64,000 nucleotides of DNA, taken from Aliarcobacter sp. GTDB lineage: Bacteria; Campylobacterota; Campylobacteria; Campylobacterales; Arcobacteraceae. Where the stretch lies: NCBI GenBank assembly GCA_028689025.1, contig JAQTXA010000004.1, positions 62,001-126,000 of the forward strand, given 5' to 3'. Under the pieces are notes generated by a model. It saw nothing but the letters and a program-made list of their open reading frames with translations. It searched no databases and had not been told where the DNA came from. Each line of letters opens with the position of its first letter. Within the stretch, counting starts at the first letter, position 1. The translations under genes were made by a program, and so were the position numbers. Of this stretch, positions 10,059-20,297 are shown in pieces.

Positions 10059-13045
10059 TGAAAAATATTTACGAGTTTTTAAAAAACCTAAAAAATGAGA
10101 AAAGAACAAAAGAGTGCCAATTACTAATCGTAAATGACGATAGACAAGCTCAAATTGCTTCAGATATTGTGGCATATTTGGGTTTAAAACCTTTTGTTTT
10201 ATCAGATTTTAGAGCAAATTTTGGAGATGATTTATTATCATTTTCCAATGAATTACAAGACATTACAGGAACTTTGAGTTCTTATTACTCTTACAAAAAA
10301 CAAGACAAAATCCTAATTTCACCTATTCGAACAATTTCATATCCACTTCCAAAAGAGAAATGTTTTGATAGTTTTACAATAAATTTCGCAGATACAATCA
10401 AAATTGATGAACTAAAATCAAAACTTTACAACTGGGGATATTACTTTGTAGATATTGTTACAAGTGAGGGTGAAGTCTCTATTCGTGGGGATATTATTGA
10501 TATTTGTCCACTTGGAAGTGAGTTTGGATATAGAGTTTCACTTTTTGATGATGAAGTTGAAAGTATTAGAAAATTTGATATCGAAGATCAAAAATCAACA
10601 AAAGATGAAATAGAAACTTTCACTATAAATCCAGCTTTTTTAGCCCTTGATGAAAGCTCTTTAAGTGCTATAAATGAGCAAATAGAAACTGTTTCAAGTG
10701 ATGCTTTTATCAAAGATATTCACTCTTTGGGATTTTGGTATTTAGATGAACTTGGCGAATATTTACCCCAAAATCTTAGCTCATTTATAACTCAAGATGC
10801 TTTAGATGAACTAGAAGAAGTTTATGTTTTTGAAGAAAAAAGAATAAACAAAGATAAATTTTTATTAACACCTCAAATCTACAACAGCAGAAACTATCAA
10901 GAAATTGCACCTGCAAATGTAAAAGAGTTTATCTCTTTTCACAAAGAGAAAAAAATCACAATTATTTCAGGAACTGAAGCCAAAGTAAAAGGTTATGAGT
11001 TAGATTTAAATGACAAAAATATCAAATATGTTTTTGAAAACTACATCATAAATTTAGTTGGAACAGATGAAGTAATTATCTCTCTAAACAAAGAGATAAA
11101 AAAACGAAGAAAGAAAAAAGTAAAACTTGTTCTTGATGAACTTCAATTAAACGACTACGTAGTTCATGAAAAACATGGAATCGGACAATATAAAGGAATA
11201 GAACCTGTAACTGTAATGGGTGCAAAAAGAGACTTTGTAATTGTGATGTATGCAGGTGATGACAAGCTTTTAATTCCCGTTGAAAATATTGATTTAATTG
11301 ATAGATATGTGGCGGATGGAAGCTCTTATGCAGTTGTTGATAAACTTGGAAAAGGCTCATTTGCCAAACTAAAAGAGAAAGTAAAAGATAGACTTTTTGC
11401 TATTGCAAATGATATTATCAAAATTGCAGCTGCAAGAGAACTTGTAAATGGAATTCAAATCAACACAGACAAAAAAATCCTTGAAGATTTCCAAAAAAGT
11501 GCAGGTTTTGATTATACAAAAGACCAAAAAAGAAGTATTAGAGAGATTTTTGCAGATTTAAGTAGTGGAAGAGTTATGGATAGACTTCTTTCAGGAGATG
11601 TTGGATTTGGGAAAACTGAAGTTGCAATGAACGCTATGTTAGCAGTAATTTTAGATGGTTATCAAGCAATTTTTGTTTGTCCTACAACACTTCTTGCAAC
11701 GCAACACTATCATAGCATGCAAAAAAGATTTTCAGAATTTGGAATAAATATTGCTAAACTTGATGGAAAAACACCAGCGAAAGAGAAAACTGCTATTAAA
11801 AAAGCACTTGAAAATGGTGATATAAAACTTGTAATTGGAACGCACTCACTTTTAGAAATAAAAACAAATAACTTAGCTTTAGTAATCATAGATGAAGAGC
11901 ATAAATTTGGGGTAAAACAAAAAGAAAAACTAAAACACCTAAGAGAAGATGTTCATATCTTCTCTATGAGTGCAACGCCAATTCCTCGGACTCTAAACCT
12001 TGCTTTATCAAAACTAAAAGGTATGAGCTCACTTCTTACTCCACCAACTGAGAGATTGGGAGTGCGAACTTATGTAAAAGAGTTTAGCGATAAATTAATC
12101 AAAGAGATTATTTTAAGGGAAAAAAGAAGAGGTGGACAACTTTTTTATGTGCATAATAACATAGCTTCAATTGAAGTTAAAAAAGCAGATATTGAACAAA
12201 TAGTTCCAGGAATAAAAATCCAAGTTATCCACTCTCAAATCAAACCAGACCTTGCAGAAAAAATTATAGATGCCTTTGAAAACAAAGAATTTGATATTTT
12301 ACTTGCAACTTCAATCGTTGAATCAGGACTTCACTTACCAAATGCAAACTCAATTATCATTGATGGAGCTGATAGATTTGGAATCGCTGATTTACATCAG
12401 TTAAGAGGAAGAGTTGGACGAAGTAATAAAGAGGGATTCTGTTATTACGTGGTTGAAGATAAAAAACAAATCACAGATGATGCAGTAAAAAGACTTGTGG
12501 CTCTTGAGTCAAACTCTTACTTAGGAAGTGGAACGGCGCTTGCTCACCAAGATTTAGAAATCAGAGGTGGTGGAAATATTATTGGCGAAGCCCAAAGTGG
12601 ACACATCAAACAAATCGGATATGGCTTATATCTAAAAATGTTAGAAGATGCTTTAGCAAGTCTAAGTGGCGAAAATAAACCAGAGAAAAAAACAGTTGAT
12701 ATAAAACTAGCAATTTCAGCATACATCTCAGATGATTATATCCATGAAGATAGAGTAAGACTTGAACTTTATAGAAGACTCAGTCGGGCAAGTGATATTC
12801 AAGATGTGTATAAAATCGAAGAAGAGATGGAAGATAGATTTAGTAAACCAGATATTTACACAAAACAGTTTATAGAGTTAATCATCATAAAAATCCTAGC
12901 ATTAAATCTAGGAATCCAAAGTATCAGTTCTTATGAGATGAACATTACATTCACAAAAGCCGATGATAGAAAAGAGACAATCAAATCACCAAGTAAAGAT
13001 GATGACGATATTATTGCTACTACTTTGAGGTATTTGAGAAAGTAA
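10058..13045 (+). CDS. mfd: Transcription-repair coupling factor (GTG start)
   Basis: CarD-like RNAP-interaction domain (LQLNDYVVHEKHGIGQYKGIE), GDVGFGKTEVAMNA, DEEHKFGVKQKEKLK, SATPIPRTLNLAL, RGRVGRSN. Confidence 0.97.
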   Translation: MKNIYEFLKNLKNEKRTKECQLLIVNDDRQAQIASDIVAYLGLKPFVLSDFRANFGDDLLSFSNELQDITGTLSSYYSYKKQDKILISPIRTISYPLPKEKCFDSFTINFADTIKIDELKSKLYNWGYYFVDIVTSEGEVSIRGDIIDICPLGSEFGYRVSLFDDEVESIRKFDIEDQKSTKDEIETFTINPAFLALDESSLSAINEQIETVSSDAFIKDIHSLGFWYLDELGEYLPQNLSSFITQDALDELEEVYVFEEKRINKDKFLLTPQIYNSRNYQEIAPANVKEFISFHKEKKITIISGTEAKVKGYELDLNDKNIKYVFENYIINLVGTDEVIISLNKEIKKRRKKKVKLVLDELQLNDYVVHEKHGIGQYKGIEPVTVMGAKRDFVIVMYAGDDKLLIPVENIDLIDRYVADGSSYAVVDKLGKGSFAKLKEKVKDRLFAIANDIIKIAAARELVNGIQINTDKKILEDFQKSAGFDYTKDQKRSIREIFADLSSGRVMDRLLSGDVGFGKTEVAMNAMLAVILDGYQAIFVCPTTLLATQHYHSMQKRFSEFGINIAKLDGKTPAKEKTAIKKALENGDIKLVIGTHSLLEIKTNNLALVIIDEEHKFGVKQKEKLKHLREDVHIFSMSATPIPRTLNLALSKLKGMSSLLTPPTERLGVRTYVKEFSDKLIKEIILREKRRGGQLFYVHNNIASIEVKKADIEQIVPGIKIQVIHSQIKPDLAEKIIDAFENKEFDILLATSIVESGLHLPNANSIIIDGADRFGIADLHQLRGRVGRSNKEGFCYYVVEDKKQITDDAVKRLVALESNSYLGSGTALAHQDLEIRGGGNIIGEAQSGHIKQIGYGLYLKMLEDALASLSGENKPEKKTVDIKLAISAYISDDYIHEDRVRLELYRRLSRASDIQDVYKIEEEMEDRFSKPDIYTKQFIELIIIKILALNLGIQSISSYEMNITFTKADDRKETIKSPSKDDDDIIATTLRYLRK

Positions 13046-13062
13046 TCAAATACCAAAGAGTT

Positions 13063-13377
13063 TTAGCAACACTCCAACTCACACACACTTAAAGCTTTCA
13101 TCCCTTGTTCATCTTCTGCTTTTTCAAAGAGTTCATCCAAATAAAAAGAGTTAGAACATACAAGATATAATAAAGCCTCTTTTTCATCATCTTTTGGGTC
13201 TCTTGTGTAGTAAGCTTTTGGAATCATTGGAACTACTTTTTTCCAGTAGATATTCATGTTTTTTGGATTTTCAAGAACTCTTAGCATATTGTCAATCACT
13301 AAACAAGCATTCTCAAAACAATCTATATTTTTGAAGCTTACATATCTTTCGTCAATTCTAATCTCATTGTTAGACAT
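13063..13377 (-). CDS. cowN: CowN-like N2-fixation sustaining protein
   Basis: RYVSFKNIDCFENA...YWKKVV...LFEKAEDEQGMKAL...CELECC resembles CowN (YISFKGIDC...EECC). Confidence 0.75.
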   Translation of the reverse strand: MSNNEIRIDERYVSFKNIDCFENACLVIDNMLRVLENPKNMNIYWKKVVPMIPKAYYTRDPKDDEKEALLYLVCSNSFYLDELFEKAEDEQGMKALSVCELECC

Positions 13378-13483
13378 ATACATCCCCTTGTAATATTTTA
13401 TATACAATTGTACTAGTTAATAAGTGTAACTGCTATGTTATAATCTGAAGATTTAGTGACATTTTACGAAAGAAAAGGCAATT

Positions 13484-14476
13484 ATGGCGGAAGTTTCAAG
13501 TGTTACCTTTCATTATGTGTTAAAAGCTTTAGAGAAAACAACAAATATCTCTATAGAAAAAATGTTAAATGAAGTTGAGTTATCTTCTGATGTTTTATCA
13601 AAACATGATGGCAAAATTGATAGTAAAAAACTATCTTTTATTTTTAGATATTGCATGAAAGAGTCAAACAATCCAGCTTTAGCTTTGCATATAGGTCAAG
13701 CTGTTTCTTACCAATCTTTGGGACTTTTAGGATATTTACTTTTAAATACAAATAGTTTAAAACAGATGATTGAAAAGTTTAATTATTATCAAAAAGTAAT
13801 AAGTGGATATTTTAAATTTCAGTTTTTTGATGATGGGATTTATTATAAATTAGCAATTTATATAAATGAAAATCCAATGATTCCAGTTCCTAGTTTTCAT
13901 GCTCAAGTTCATCTATCTTCAATAGTTTCAATATTAACTCAAATTTTAGGGCAAAAAGTTATTCCTGAATTTACATATTTTTCCCAAGATGTTGATGAAA
14001 ATCTAGTGGAATATCAAAAAATATTTGGAGAAAATATCTTTTTCTCAAAAGGTGAAAATGCAATATTTTTCAAAATAGATAGACTGAATATTCCAGTTAA
14101 AAATCCAAACTCTTCAATGTTGGAATATTTTGAAAATGAAGCCAAAAAGATTTTGGATGAGTTAGAAAATAAATCTTGGTATGCAAAAGTTGAAAAAGAG
14201 ATTTTAAAAAACATAGGAGAAAAAGAGGTAACAATAGATTTAATCTCTTCAAATCTAGGAACAACTCCTCGAACTTTACAAAACTATCTAAAAGCAGAAT
14301 CAAAAACTTTTAGGGATGCTTTAGGAAAAATCAGACAAAAACTTGCCCAACATTACATTGATAATACAAAAATGGATTTAAGTACAATCTCTTTTTTATT
14401 GGGATATAAAGAGCCTAGTTCATTTTTTAGAGCATATAAAAAGTGGAATAAAAAAACACCAAAACAAAGTAATTAG
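13484..14476 (+). CDS. AraC-family transcriptional regulator
   Basis: N-terminal arabinose-binding-like domain; C-terminal HTH (LGTTPRTLQNYLKAESKTFRDAL...LLGYKEPSSFFRAYKKWNKKTP). Confidence 0.85.
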   Translation: MAEVSSVTFHYVLKALEKTTNISIEKMLNEVELSSDVLSKHDGKIDSKKLSFIFRYCMKESNNPALALHIGQAVSYQSLGLLGYLLLNTNSLKQMIEKFNYYQKVISGYFKFQFFDDGIYYKLAIYINENPMIPVPSFHAQVHLSSIVSILTQILGQKVIPEFTYFSQDVDENLVEYQKIFGENIFFSKGENAIFFKIDRLNIPVKNPNSSMLEYFENEAKKILDELENKSWYAKVEKEILKNIGEKEVTIDLISSNLGTTPRTLQNYLKAESKTFRDALGKIRQKLAQHYIDNTKMDLSTISFLLGYKEPSSFFRAYKKWNKKTPKQSN

Positions 14477-14490
14477 GATTTTAAATTGGA

Positions 14491-14526
14491 ATAAAAAAGA
14501 GAAAGTATCACTTTTCTCTTTTTTAC
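14491..14526. terminator. Rho-independent terminator
   Basis: AAAAAAGAGAAAGTATCACTTTTCTCTTTTTT. Confidence 0.65.
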
Positions 14527-14655
14527 ATAGGAGAGCTTGAACGCGACGGGTATAAAAGATTAAATTATTTATTTGGGTTGCTCTAATAATAAATTGCTGC
14601 AAATTTATTATATGAGGAATTATATAAAAACAAAGTGGTCTAAAAGTGGCTTTAT

Positions 14656-15657
14656 TTAAAAAATTTCTAATTCACAAACAACTTGAGCATGATCACTACT
14701 TAAAAGTGAACCATTTTGGTTTTTTTGTAAGTGTTTATCAAAAACTTCAAATGAAGTTATTTCACCTAAATGATTTTCTCTATTTTTATCAAAGACATTT
14801 GAAACAAAAACATAATCCAAAACATTTCCTTTTCCAGCAAAATAACTTGTTGGAATTCTTTTTATCTCTTTTTGTTCGGGATGAGGATTGTAAATCTCTT
14901 TTTCATAAAAATAATAAGCATCAAGTAAGAGATAATCATCTTGTGTTAAATCTTCATCATGGTATCTTTTGTTTGTTAAAGCTTCAATTGTAATTGAAAA
15001 CTCTTTATCATTCAAATCAGTCATTAAAATAGCTGGATTTGATGTTAGTTTAATGTCTGTAAAAAGTGAACTAGCTTCACAAAGTCTTTGTTTTAGTGAC
15101 AAAGAATAGTTCTCTTCTAAAGATTTTTTAACTTTCTCTTTTTTCTCAGCTAGGGTTGAATCTTTTGTAAAAACATATTCAAATTCATTATCTCTATTTG
15201 ATTTTAAATGACAAACATAAACATCTAAATCTTTTTGATTAGGTAATGCAATAGTTGCTTTTATAGGTTCTCTAGCGAATTTAAAGAAGTCATTTAAGTA
15301 ATGTTTTTTTAGTGCTGAAAAATCTATTTCAACTCTTTTTAAATTTCTAATTGGATATTTTGAAGCAAGGGCAACAACTGTAGTTGTATAAACTTTTTCA
15401 TTTTTTTTATCTACTTTTGGACCATCGATTGTTTTAAAATATTTAAAACCTAGATCATTAAGCAGAGTTTTTAAAGCTTTTTTTGAAAAAACCTCTTGGA
15501 AACCAATAATATCACAGTTTATTTCAATGATTTGATTTTTTATCCAAGCTGTTTTTTCTTCCCATTGTTCAATATTGAATTTTTCTTTTTTTGTATACCA
15601 CGAATATGGTGGTTCAACAAATTGAAAAAGGTTAAATGTTCCTACTCTTATTTTCAT
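14656..15657 (-). CDS. Endonuclease/exonuclease/phosphatase family protein
   Basis: RVGTFNLFQF...CDIIGFQEVF...CHLKS...MTDLND...SDHAQV. Confidence 0.85.
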   Translation of the reverse strand: MKIRVGTFNLFQFVEPPYSWYTKKEKFNIEQWEEKTAWIKNQIIEINCDIIGFQEVFSKKALKTLLNDLGFKYFKTIDGPKVDKKNEKVYTTTVVALASKYPIRNLKRVEIDFSALKKHYLNDFFKFAREPIKATIALPNQKDLDVYVCHLKSNRDNEFEYVFTKDSTLAEKKEKVKKSLEENYSLSLKQRLCEASSLFTDIKLTSNPAILMTDLNDKEFSITIEALTNKRYHDEDLTQDDYLLLDAYYFYEKEIYNPHPEQKEIKRIPTSYFAGKGNVLDYVFVSNVFDKNRENHLGEITSFEVFDKHLQKNQNGSLLSSDHAQVVCELEIF

Positions 15658-15662
15658 GTTTT

Positions 15663-17771
15663 TTAAAGTATAAAAATACTATTTCTCCCTAATTTTTTAG
15701 CTTCATACAGACAATCATCTGCTTCTTTGTAAAGTAAATCACTATTTGTAATTGATTCACCTTCTTTTGAAACAATACCAATTGAAATAGTTAAATGTTT
15801 TGATACTTCACTTGTTTTGTGTTCAATTTGAAGATTTTCAATTTCATCTTTTATTAAATTAGCAAATTCAATCACTTTTTCTCTATCTAAAGTAGTAATA
15901 ATTCCAAACTCTTCTCCACCTAATCTAAAAGCAAAATCACTAGCTCTACTTGATTTTTTCTTTAAAACTGAAGCCACTTTTTCAAGGACAATATCTCCTT
16001 TTTGATGTCCATAAGTATCGTTGTATTGTTTAAAATAGTCAATATCCATAATTAAAAATGAGAAATAATTGTTTTCTCTTTTTGCTCTATTTAGCTCTTC
16101 AACAATTTTTTTATTAAAAAATCTTCTGTTATATAGTTGGGTTAATTCATCTGTAATTGATAAATACTCTACATGTTTTTTATCAGTGATATTTGTTCTA
16201 ATTGCTGTAAAACCAATGAGTTTATTATTTTTAAATATTGGTTTTATAATTGCATATACCCAATAACTTTTACCTGATTTACTTTTATTATGAATTTCAC
16301 CTTTCCAAATATTTCCATCAAGAATTGTTTTCCACATATCTTCATAAAATTTATTTGGTGTTAAAGGATGTTTCACTAATTTATGAGTTTTTCCTATTAA
16401 CTCTTCTTTGGTATATTCTGAGATTTTGCAAAAAGCTTCACTAACATCGATTATATAACCATTTATATCTGTAGATGAGATGATGATATTTTCATTTATA
16501 ATATTTATATAATCTTGTAGTTTTTTCTCTGTCTCATTTTTACTTTCAAGTGTTAAATTTAAATTATTTGCAAGTGATACAAACTCTTTATATGTTAATT
16601 TTTGTGTATCAATCTTTTTATTCTCTTTTGAAGCTTTTTCAAAAGATGAAACAAGATCATTTATATTTGTATTTATAAATTGAGCTATTTTTTTTGATGT
16701 AAGATACAAACCTATAATCATCAATATAAACATAACTAACATATAAATTAGTTGTGTATAAACAGTTTCTTTAAAAAGGTCTTCTTTTCTTGTTAACTCT
16801 TTTTCAACTTCATCTAAATATACACCACTACCAATAATCCAGTTATATTTATCATATATTTTAACATAAGAGATTTTGTCATACTCTTTTGTAGTATTTA
16901 TCTTTTTAAATTTATAAGAAAAAAATCCACCATCAGGATTCTTTGCAGTTTCAAGTTGTATTTTAAATAGAGTTTCTGATGGATGTTTTGTTGGAACTTG
17001 CATTCTTTTTCCATCAAAAACTAAAGTTTGTGCATCCGTAGTATTTACAAAAATATAATTATTTCCATCAAATCTAACACTTGCAATCCAATCTAAAATC
17101 TCATTTTGAGCTAAACTTCTTATTTCATCAATATACTCACCCATTCCAATATGCCAATTATATGGTTCAAATAATTTTATATAAGATATCTTAGAGTATT
17201 GTTTATTATCTTTAGAATCAGGTTTTACAAAAGTAGTATTTAAAAACCCCTCTTTATTCTCTAAAGCAATTTTTGATTGTTGTTGAATTATGTAGTTGCC
17301 ATTTGCATCTTTTAAATTCCAAACATCATTGTAGGTATCTAATTTTATTTTTTTATTAAAAAGTACAGCTTGACCACTATTGCTATTTATAAAAAAGTAA
17401 GTTTTATCATTCCCATAATTTGAATGGTTTAGCGCATCAGCAATTAATAATTGTATTTCTTGGGGCATTTTTTTATTTTTATTTTCTTCATAAATATTTA
17501 TTGCTAGATTATAAGCTTGATTAACTCGTTCTTTTAATTTATCTTTTATTGAATTTGTTAATATATTTTCTTTGTGCTCTATTAAATTATATACACTTAA
17601 AACTTCTCTTTTAATCTGTTCTTTTTTTACTTCAGTAAACTCTTCCCTAATATGTACTTTATCATTCTGGAAATTTTGATACTGAAAAAAAATCGAGATA
17701 ACAAATGCTAAAAAAACTGAAATAAATGCTGTTGTAAAGATAACTCTTGTTATAAAATTTGATAGTTGCAT
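15663..17771 (-). CDS. Cache-PAS diguanylate cyclase (GGEEF)
   Basis: dCache-like region, PAS (HTNITDKK), GGDEF domain with RLGGEEFGI. Confidence 0.9.
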   Translation of the reverse strand: MQLSNFITRVIFTTAFISVFLAFVISIFFQYQNFQNDKVHIREEFTEVKKEQIKREVLSVYNLIEHKENILTNSIKDKLKERVNQAYNLAINIYEENKNKKMPQEIQLLIADALNHSNYGNDKTYFFINSNSGQAVLFNKKIKLDTYNDVWNLKDANGNYIIQQQSKIALENKEGFLNTTFVKPDSKDNKQYSKISYIKLFEPYNWHIGMGEYIDEIRSLAQNEILDWIASVRFDGNNYIFVNTTDAQTLVFDGKRMQVPTKHPSETLFKIQLETAKNPDGGFFSYKFKKINTTKEYDKISYVKIYDKYNWIIGSGVYLDEVEKELTRKEDLFKETVYTQLIYMLVMFILMIIGLYLTSKKIAQFINTNINDLVSSFEKASKENKKIDTQKLTYKEFVSLANNLNLTLESKNETEKKLQDYINIINENIIISSTDINGYIIDVSEAFCKISEYTKEELIGKTHKLVKHPLTPNKFYEDMWKTILDGNIWKGEIHNKSKSGKSYWVYAIIKPIFKNNKLIGFTAIRTNITDKKHVEYLSITDELTQLYNRRFFNKKIVEELNRAKRENNYFSFLIMDIDYFKQYNDTYGHQKGDIVLEKVASVLKKKSSRASDFAFRLGGEEFGIITTLDREKVIEFANLIKDEIENLQIEHKTSEVSKHLTISIGIVSKEGESITNSDLLYKEADDCLYEAKKLGRNSIFIL

Positions 17772-17913
17772 TCTTCATTCTTATATTATATTTATAAAAT
17801 AATTATATCTAAAGATAGTTATTTTCCCCATTAAGATAGTGTTAATATTCAATTTATAAATCATTAAAAAGGCCATGTCATAATTTCACAGATTAAAAAT
17901 AAAAGGATTTACA

Positions 17914-18366
17914 ATGACAATGAAAAATAAATTAGTATCTGGATTACTGTTAAGTGCAATATTAGCAAGTGGATTATATGCAAATTGTGACATGGAACAA
18001 AGAGGTAACTTTCAAAAATCAATGATGAACAATGACAAAATGCATAATCAAAGAGGTGGAATATTTCATATGTTTAAAGAGCTTAATTTAACAGATGAAC
18101 AAAAAACAAAAATAGAACAAATCATGGATGAGAATAGAAAAAATATTAAATCAGAAAATGAAGCTTTTACAAAAGATGGATTTGATAAAGCTAAGTATAT
18201 TCAAATTATGACTGAAAAAAGAGATAATATGTTAAAATCTCACGCAGATGTAATGGAAAAAGCTTATGCAGTTTTAACTGATAAACAAAAAGAACAATTA
18301 AAAGTTCTTATTGATTTAAGAAAAGAAAAAATGAATCAAAAAATTGAAGAAAAAATAAAAGGGTAA
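17914..18366 (+). CDS. Spy/CpxP-like periplasmic protein
   Basis: Signal peptide; LNLTDEQKTKIEQIMDENRKNI (LTxxQ-type motif). Confidence 0.75.
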   Translation: MTMKNKLVSGLLLSAILASGLYANCDMEQRGNFQKSMMNNDKMHNQRGGIFHMFKELNLTDEQKTKIEQIMDENRKNIKSENEAFTKDGFDKAKYIQIMTEKRDNMLKSHADVMEKAYAVLTDKQKEQLKVLIDLRKEKMNQKIEEKIKG

Positions 18367-18369
18367 ATT

Positions 18370-19050
18370 TTGATTAAAATTGCAATGATTGAAGATGATT
18401 TAGAATTAGCAGAAATTCTAACACAATATTTAAAGCAATTTAATATGGAAGTTACTAACTATGAAGAGCCATTTTTGGCTCTTTCATCGTTGAAAATGAA
18501 TAAATATGACCTTGTAATTTTAGATTTAACACTTCCTGGAATGGATGGATTAGATGTTTGTAAAGAGATTGTTAAGAATTTTGATATTCCAATTATTATT
18601 TCAAGTGCAAGAAGTGATATAACTGATAAAGTTACTGCTTTACAACTTGGAGCTGATGATTATTTACCAAAACCTTATGATCCAAGAGAACTTGAAGTTC
18701 GAATAAAAACAATTTTACGAAGATTTAATCACTCAAATATTCAAGAAGATGAACCTGTTAATAAAACTTTTCGTTTAGATAATGAAAAAAAAGAGATTAC
18801 TAAAAATGGTAAATATATTAAATTAACAGCAGGTGAATTTGAGGTTTTATCCCTTTTATTAAAAAGAGAAGGTTTTATTATTTCAAGGGAAGATATATTT
18901 GATAATTCAGATATATTAAATCAAGATTATGAAAGTTCAGGCTCACTGGCTGTTATAATAAATAGAATTAGACATAAAATTGAAGATAATCCAAAAGAAC
19001 CACAATATTTACATACAATTCGAGGAATGGGATATAAATTTATACAATGA
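18370..19050 (+). CDS. OmpR-family response regulator
   Basis: Receiver (LVILDLTLPGMDG, KPYDPREL) plus winged helix. Confidence 0.92.
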   Translation: MIKIAMIEDDLELAEILTQYLKQFNMEVTNYEEPFLALSSLKMNKYDLVILDLTLPGMDGLDVCKEIVKNFDIPIIISSARSDITDKVTALQLGADDYLPKPYDPRELEVRIKTILRRFNHSNIQEDEPVNKTFRLDNEKKEITKNGKYIKLTAGEFEVLSLLLKREGFIISREDIFDNSDILNQDYESSGSLAVIINRIRHKIEDNPKEPQYLHTIRGMGYKFIQ

Positions 19051-20297
19051 ATAGACAATCAATATTTTTTACAATAAGCGTAAGCTTTATAATATCAATA
19101 CTTTTAGTAATAGTTAGTTTTTTAATATTAATTACCCATGATTATAGAATGCAAGAGGGACAACTTTTAGATAAGTATGTGCCAGTTATGAAAATGGTTA
19201 ATAGACAAGAGAATTCCTCTTATGATGAAGAGTTTTTAAAAAGTTTAGCAGAGATTAATTATAAACTTTTCACACAAATGGCTGATATTAATGCAATAAC
19301 ATATAATCCACAAACAAAAATCTTAGTTGAAAAAATCCATCCAAAACATGATGATATTTTTAGAATTTTAACTTTAAATGATAAAAATTATATTTACATG
19401 AAAAAAAGAGGGGAAACAATTTTAATTGAAGATAATAATACTACAAATAGTAATAGTCATATTTATATTACTTTAGTTTTTGCAATTTTATTAATTACAA
19501 TTATTTTAGTGTATTTAATTACTTTACGAAAGTTGATGCCTTTAAAAATATTAAAAGATAAAGTTAAAACTTTAGGTGATGAGAATTTTGATTTTGAATG
19601 TTGTAATTTAACTGGTAAAGATGAAGTTTCACTTTTAGCGCAAGAGTTTAAAAAATCAGCAGAAAAATTAAAAAGTTTAAAAGAAGCTAGAAATATTTTT
19701 ATTAGAAATATTATGCATGAGCTAAAAACTCCAATTACAAAAGGAAAATTTTTAACTCAATTAGAACAAAATGAAGAGAATAATGAAAAATTAAAATCAG
19801 TATTTAATAGACTTGAATCACTTATAAATGAATTTGCTTCAATTGAAGAGCTAATCTCTTCAAATAAAAATATAGAAAAGAAGTTTTATTATTTAGATGA
19901 TGTAATTGATAATGCAAAAGATATTTTAATGATTGAAGATGAACATGTTATTTCTAAATATGAGAATAAAAAATTAGAGATAAACTTCAAACTTTTTTCA
20001 ATTGCAGTAAAAAACTTAATTGATAATGCAGTTAAATATTCACCAAATAAAGAAGTTATAATAAGAACCCAAGAACAAAATATAATATTTGAAAATAGTG
20101 GAAATGAATTAAAATATCCCCTTGAAAACTATTTTGAACCATTTTTCTCAAATGAAGATAAACAAAAAGACTCTTTTGGTTTGGGTTTATATATTATTTT
20201 TAATATTTTAAAAGCAAATAACTATACTTTAGAATATGAATATCTTGATGGAATAAATAGATTTATATGCAAAAAGGATGAATCATCTACGATATAG
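19047..20297 (+). CDS. Sensor histidine kinase
   Basis: HAMP-like region, MHELKTPITKGK H-box, NLIDNAVKYSP, GLGLYI. Confidence 0.92.
   Translation: MNRQSIFFTISVSFIISILLVIVSFLILITHDYRMQEGQLLDKYVPVMKMVNRQENSSYDEEFLKSLAEINYKLFTQMADINAITYNPQTKILVEKIHPKHDDIFRILTLNDKNYIYMKKRGETILIEDNNTTNSNSHIYITLVFAILLITIILVYLITLRKLMPLKILKDKVKTLGDENFDFECCNLTGKDEVSLLAQEFKKSAEKLKSLKEARNIFIRNIMHELKTPITKGKFLTQLEQNEENNEKLKSVFNRLESLINEFASIEELISSNKNIEKKFYYLDDVIDNAKDILMIEDEHVISKYENKKLEINFKLFSIAVKNLIDNAVKYSPNKEVIIRTQEQNIIFENSGNELKYPLENYFEPFFSNEDKQKDSFGLGLYIIFNILKANNYTLEYEYLDGINRFICKKDESSTI

Noticed and set aside
14525-14560. Possible tRNA fragment (GGAGAGCTTGAACGCGACGGG)
   Set aside because: No cloverleaf: no matching T-stem or acceptor pairing found on either strand.
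14646-14993. 115-aa plus-strand ORF overlapping the endonuclease/exonuclease/phosphatase gene
   Set aside because: Antisense to a motif-bearing CDS; Phe/Leu/His/Lys-rich composition typical of a shadow ORF.
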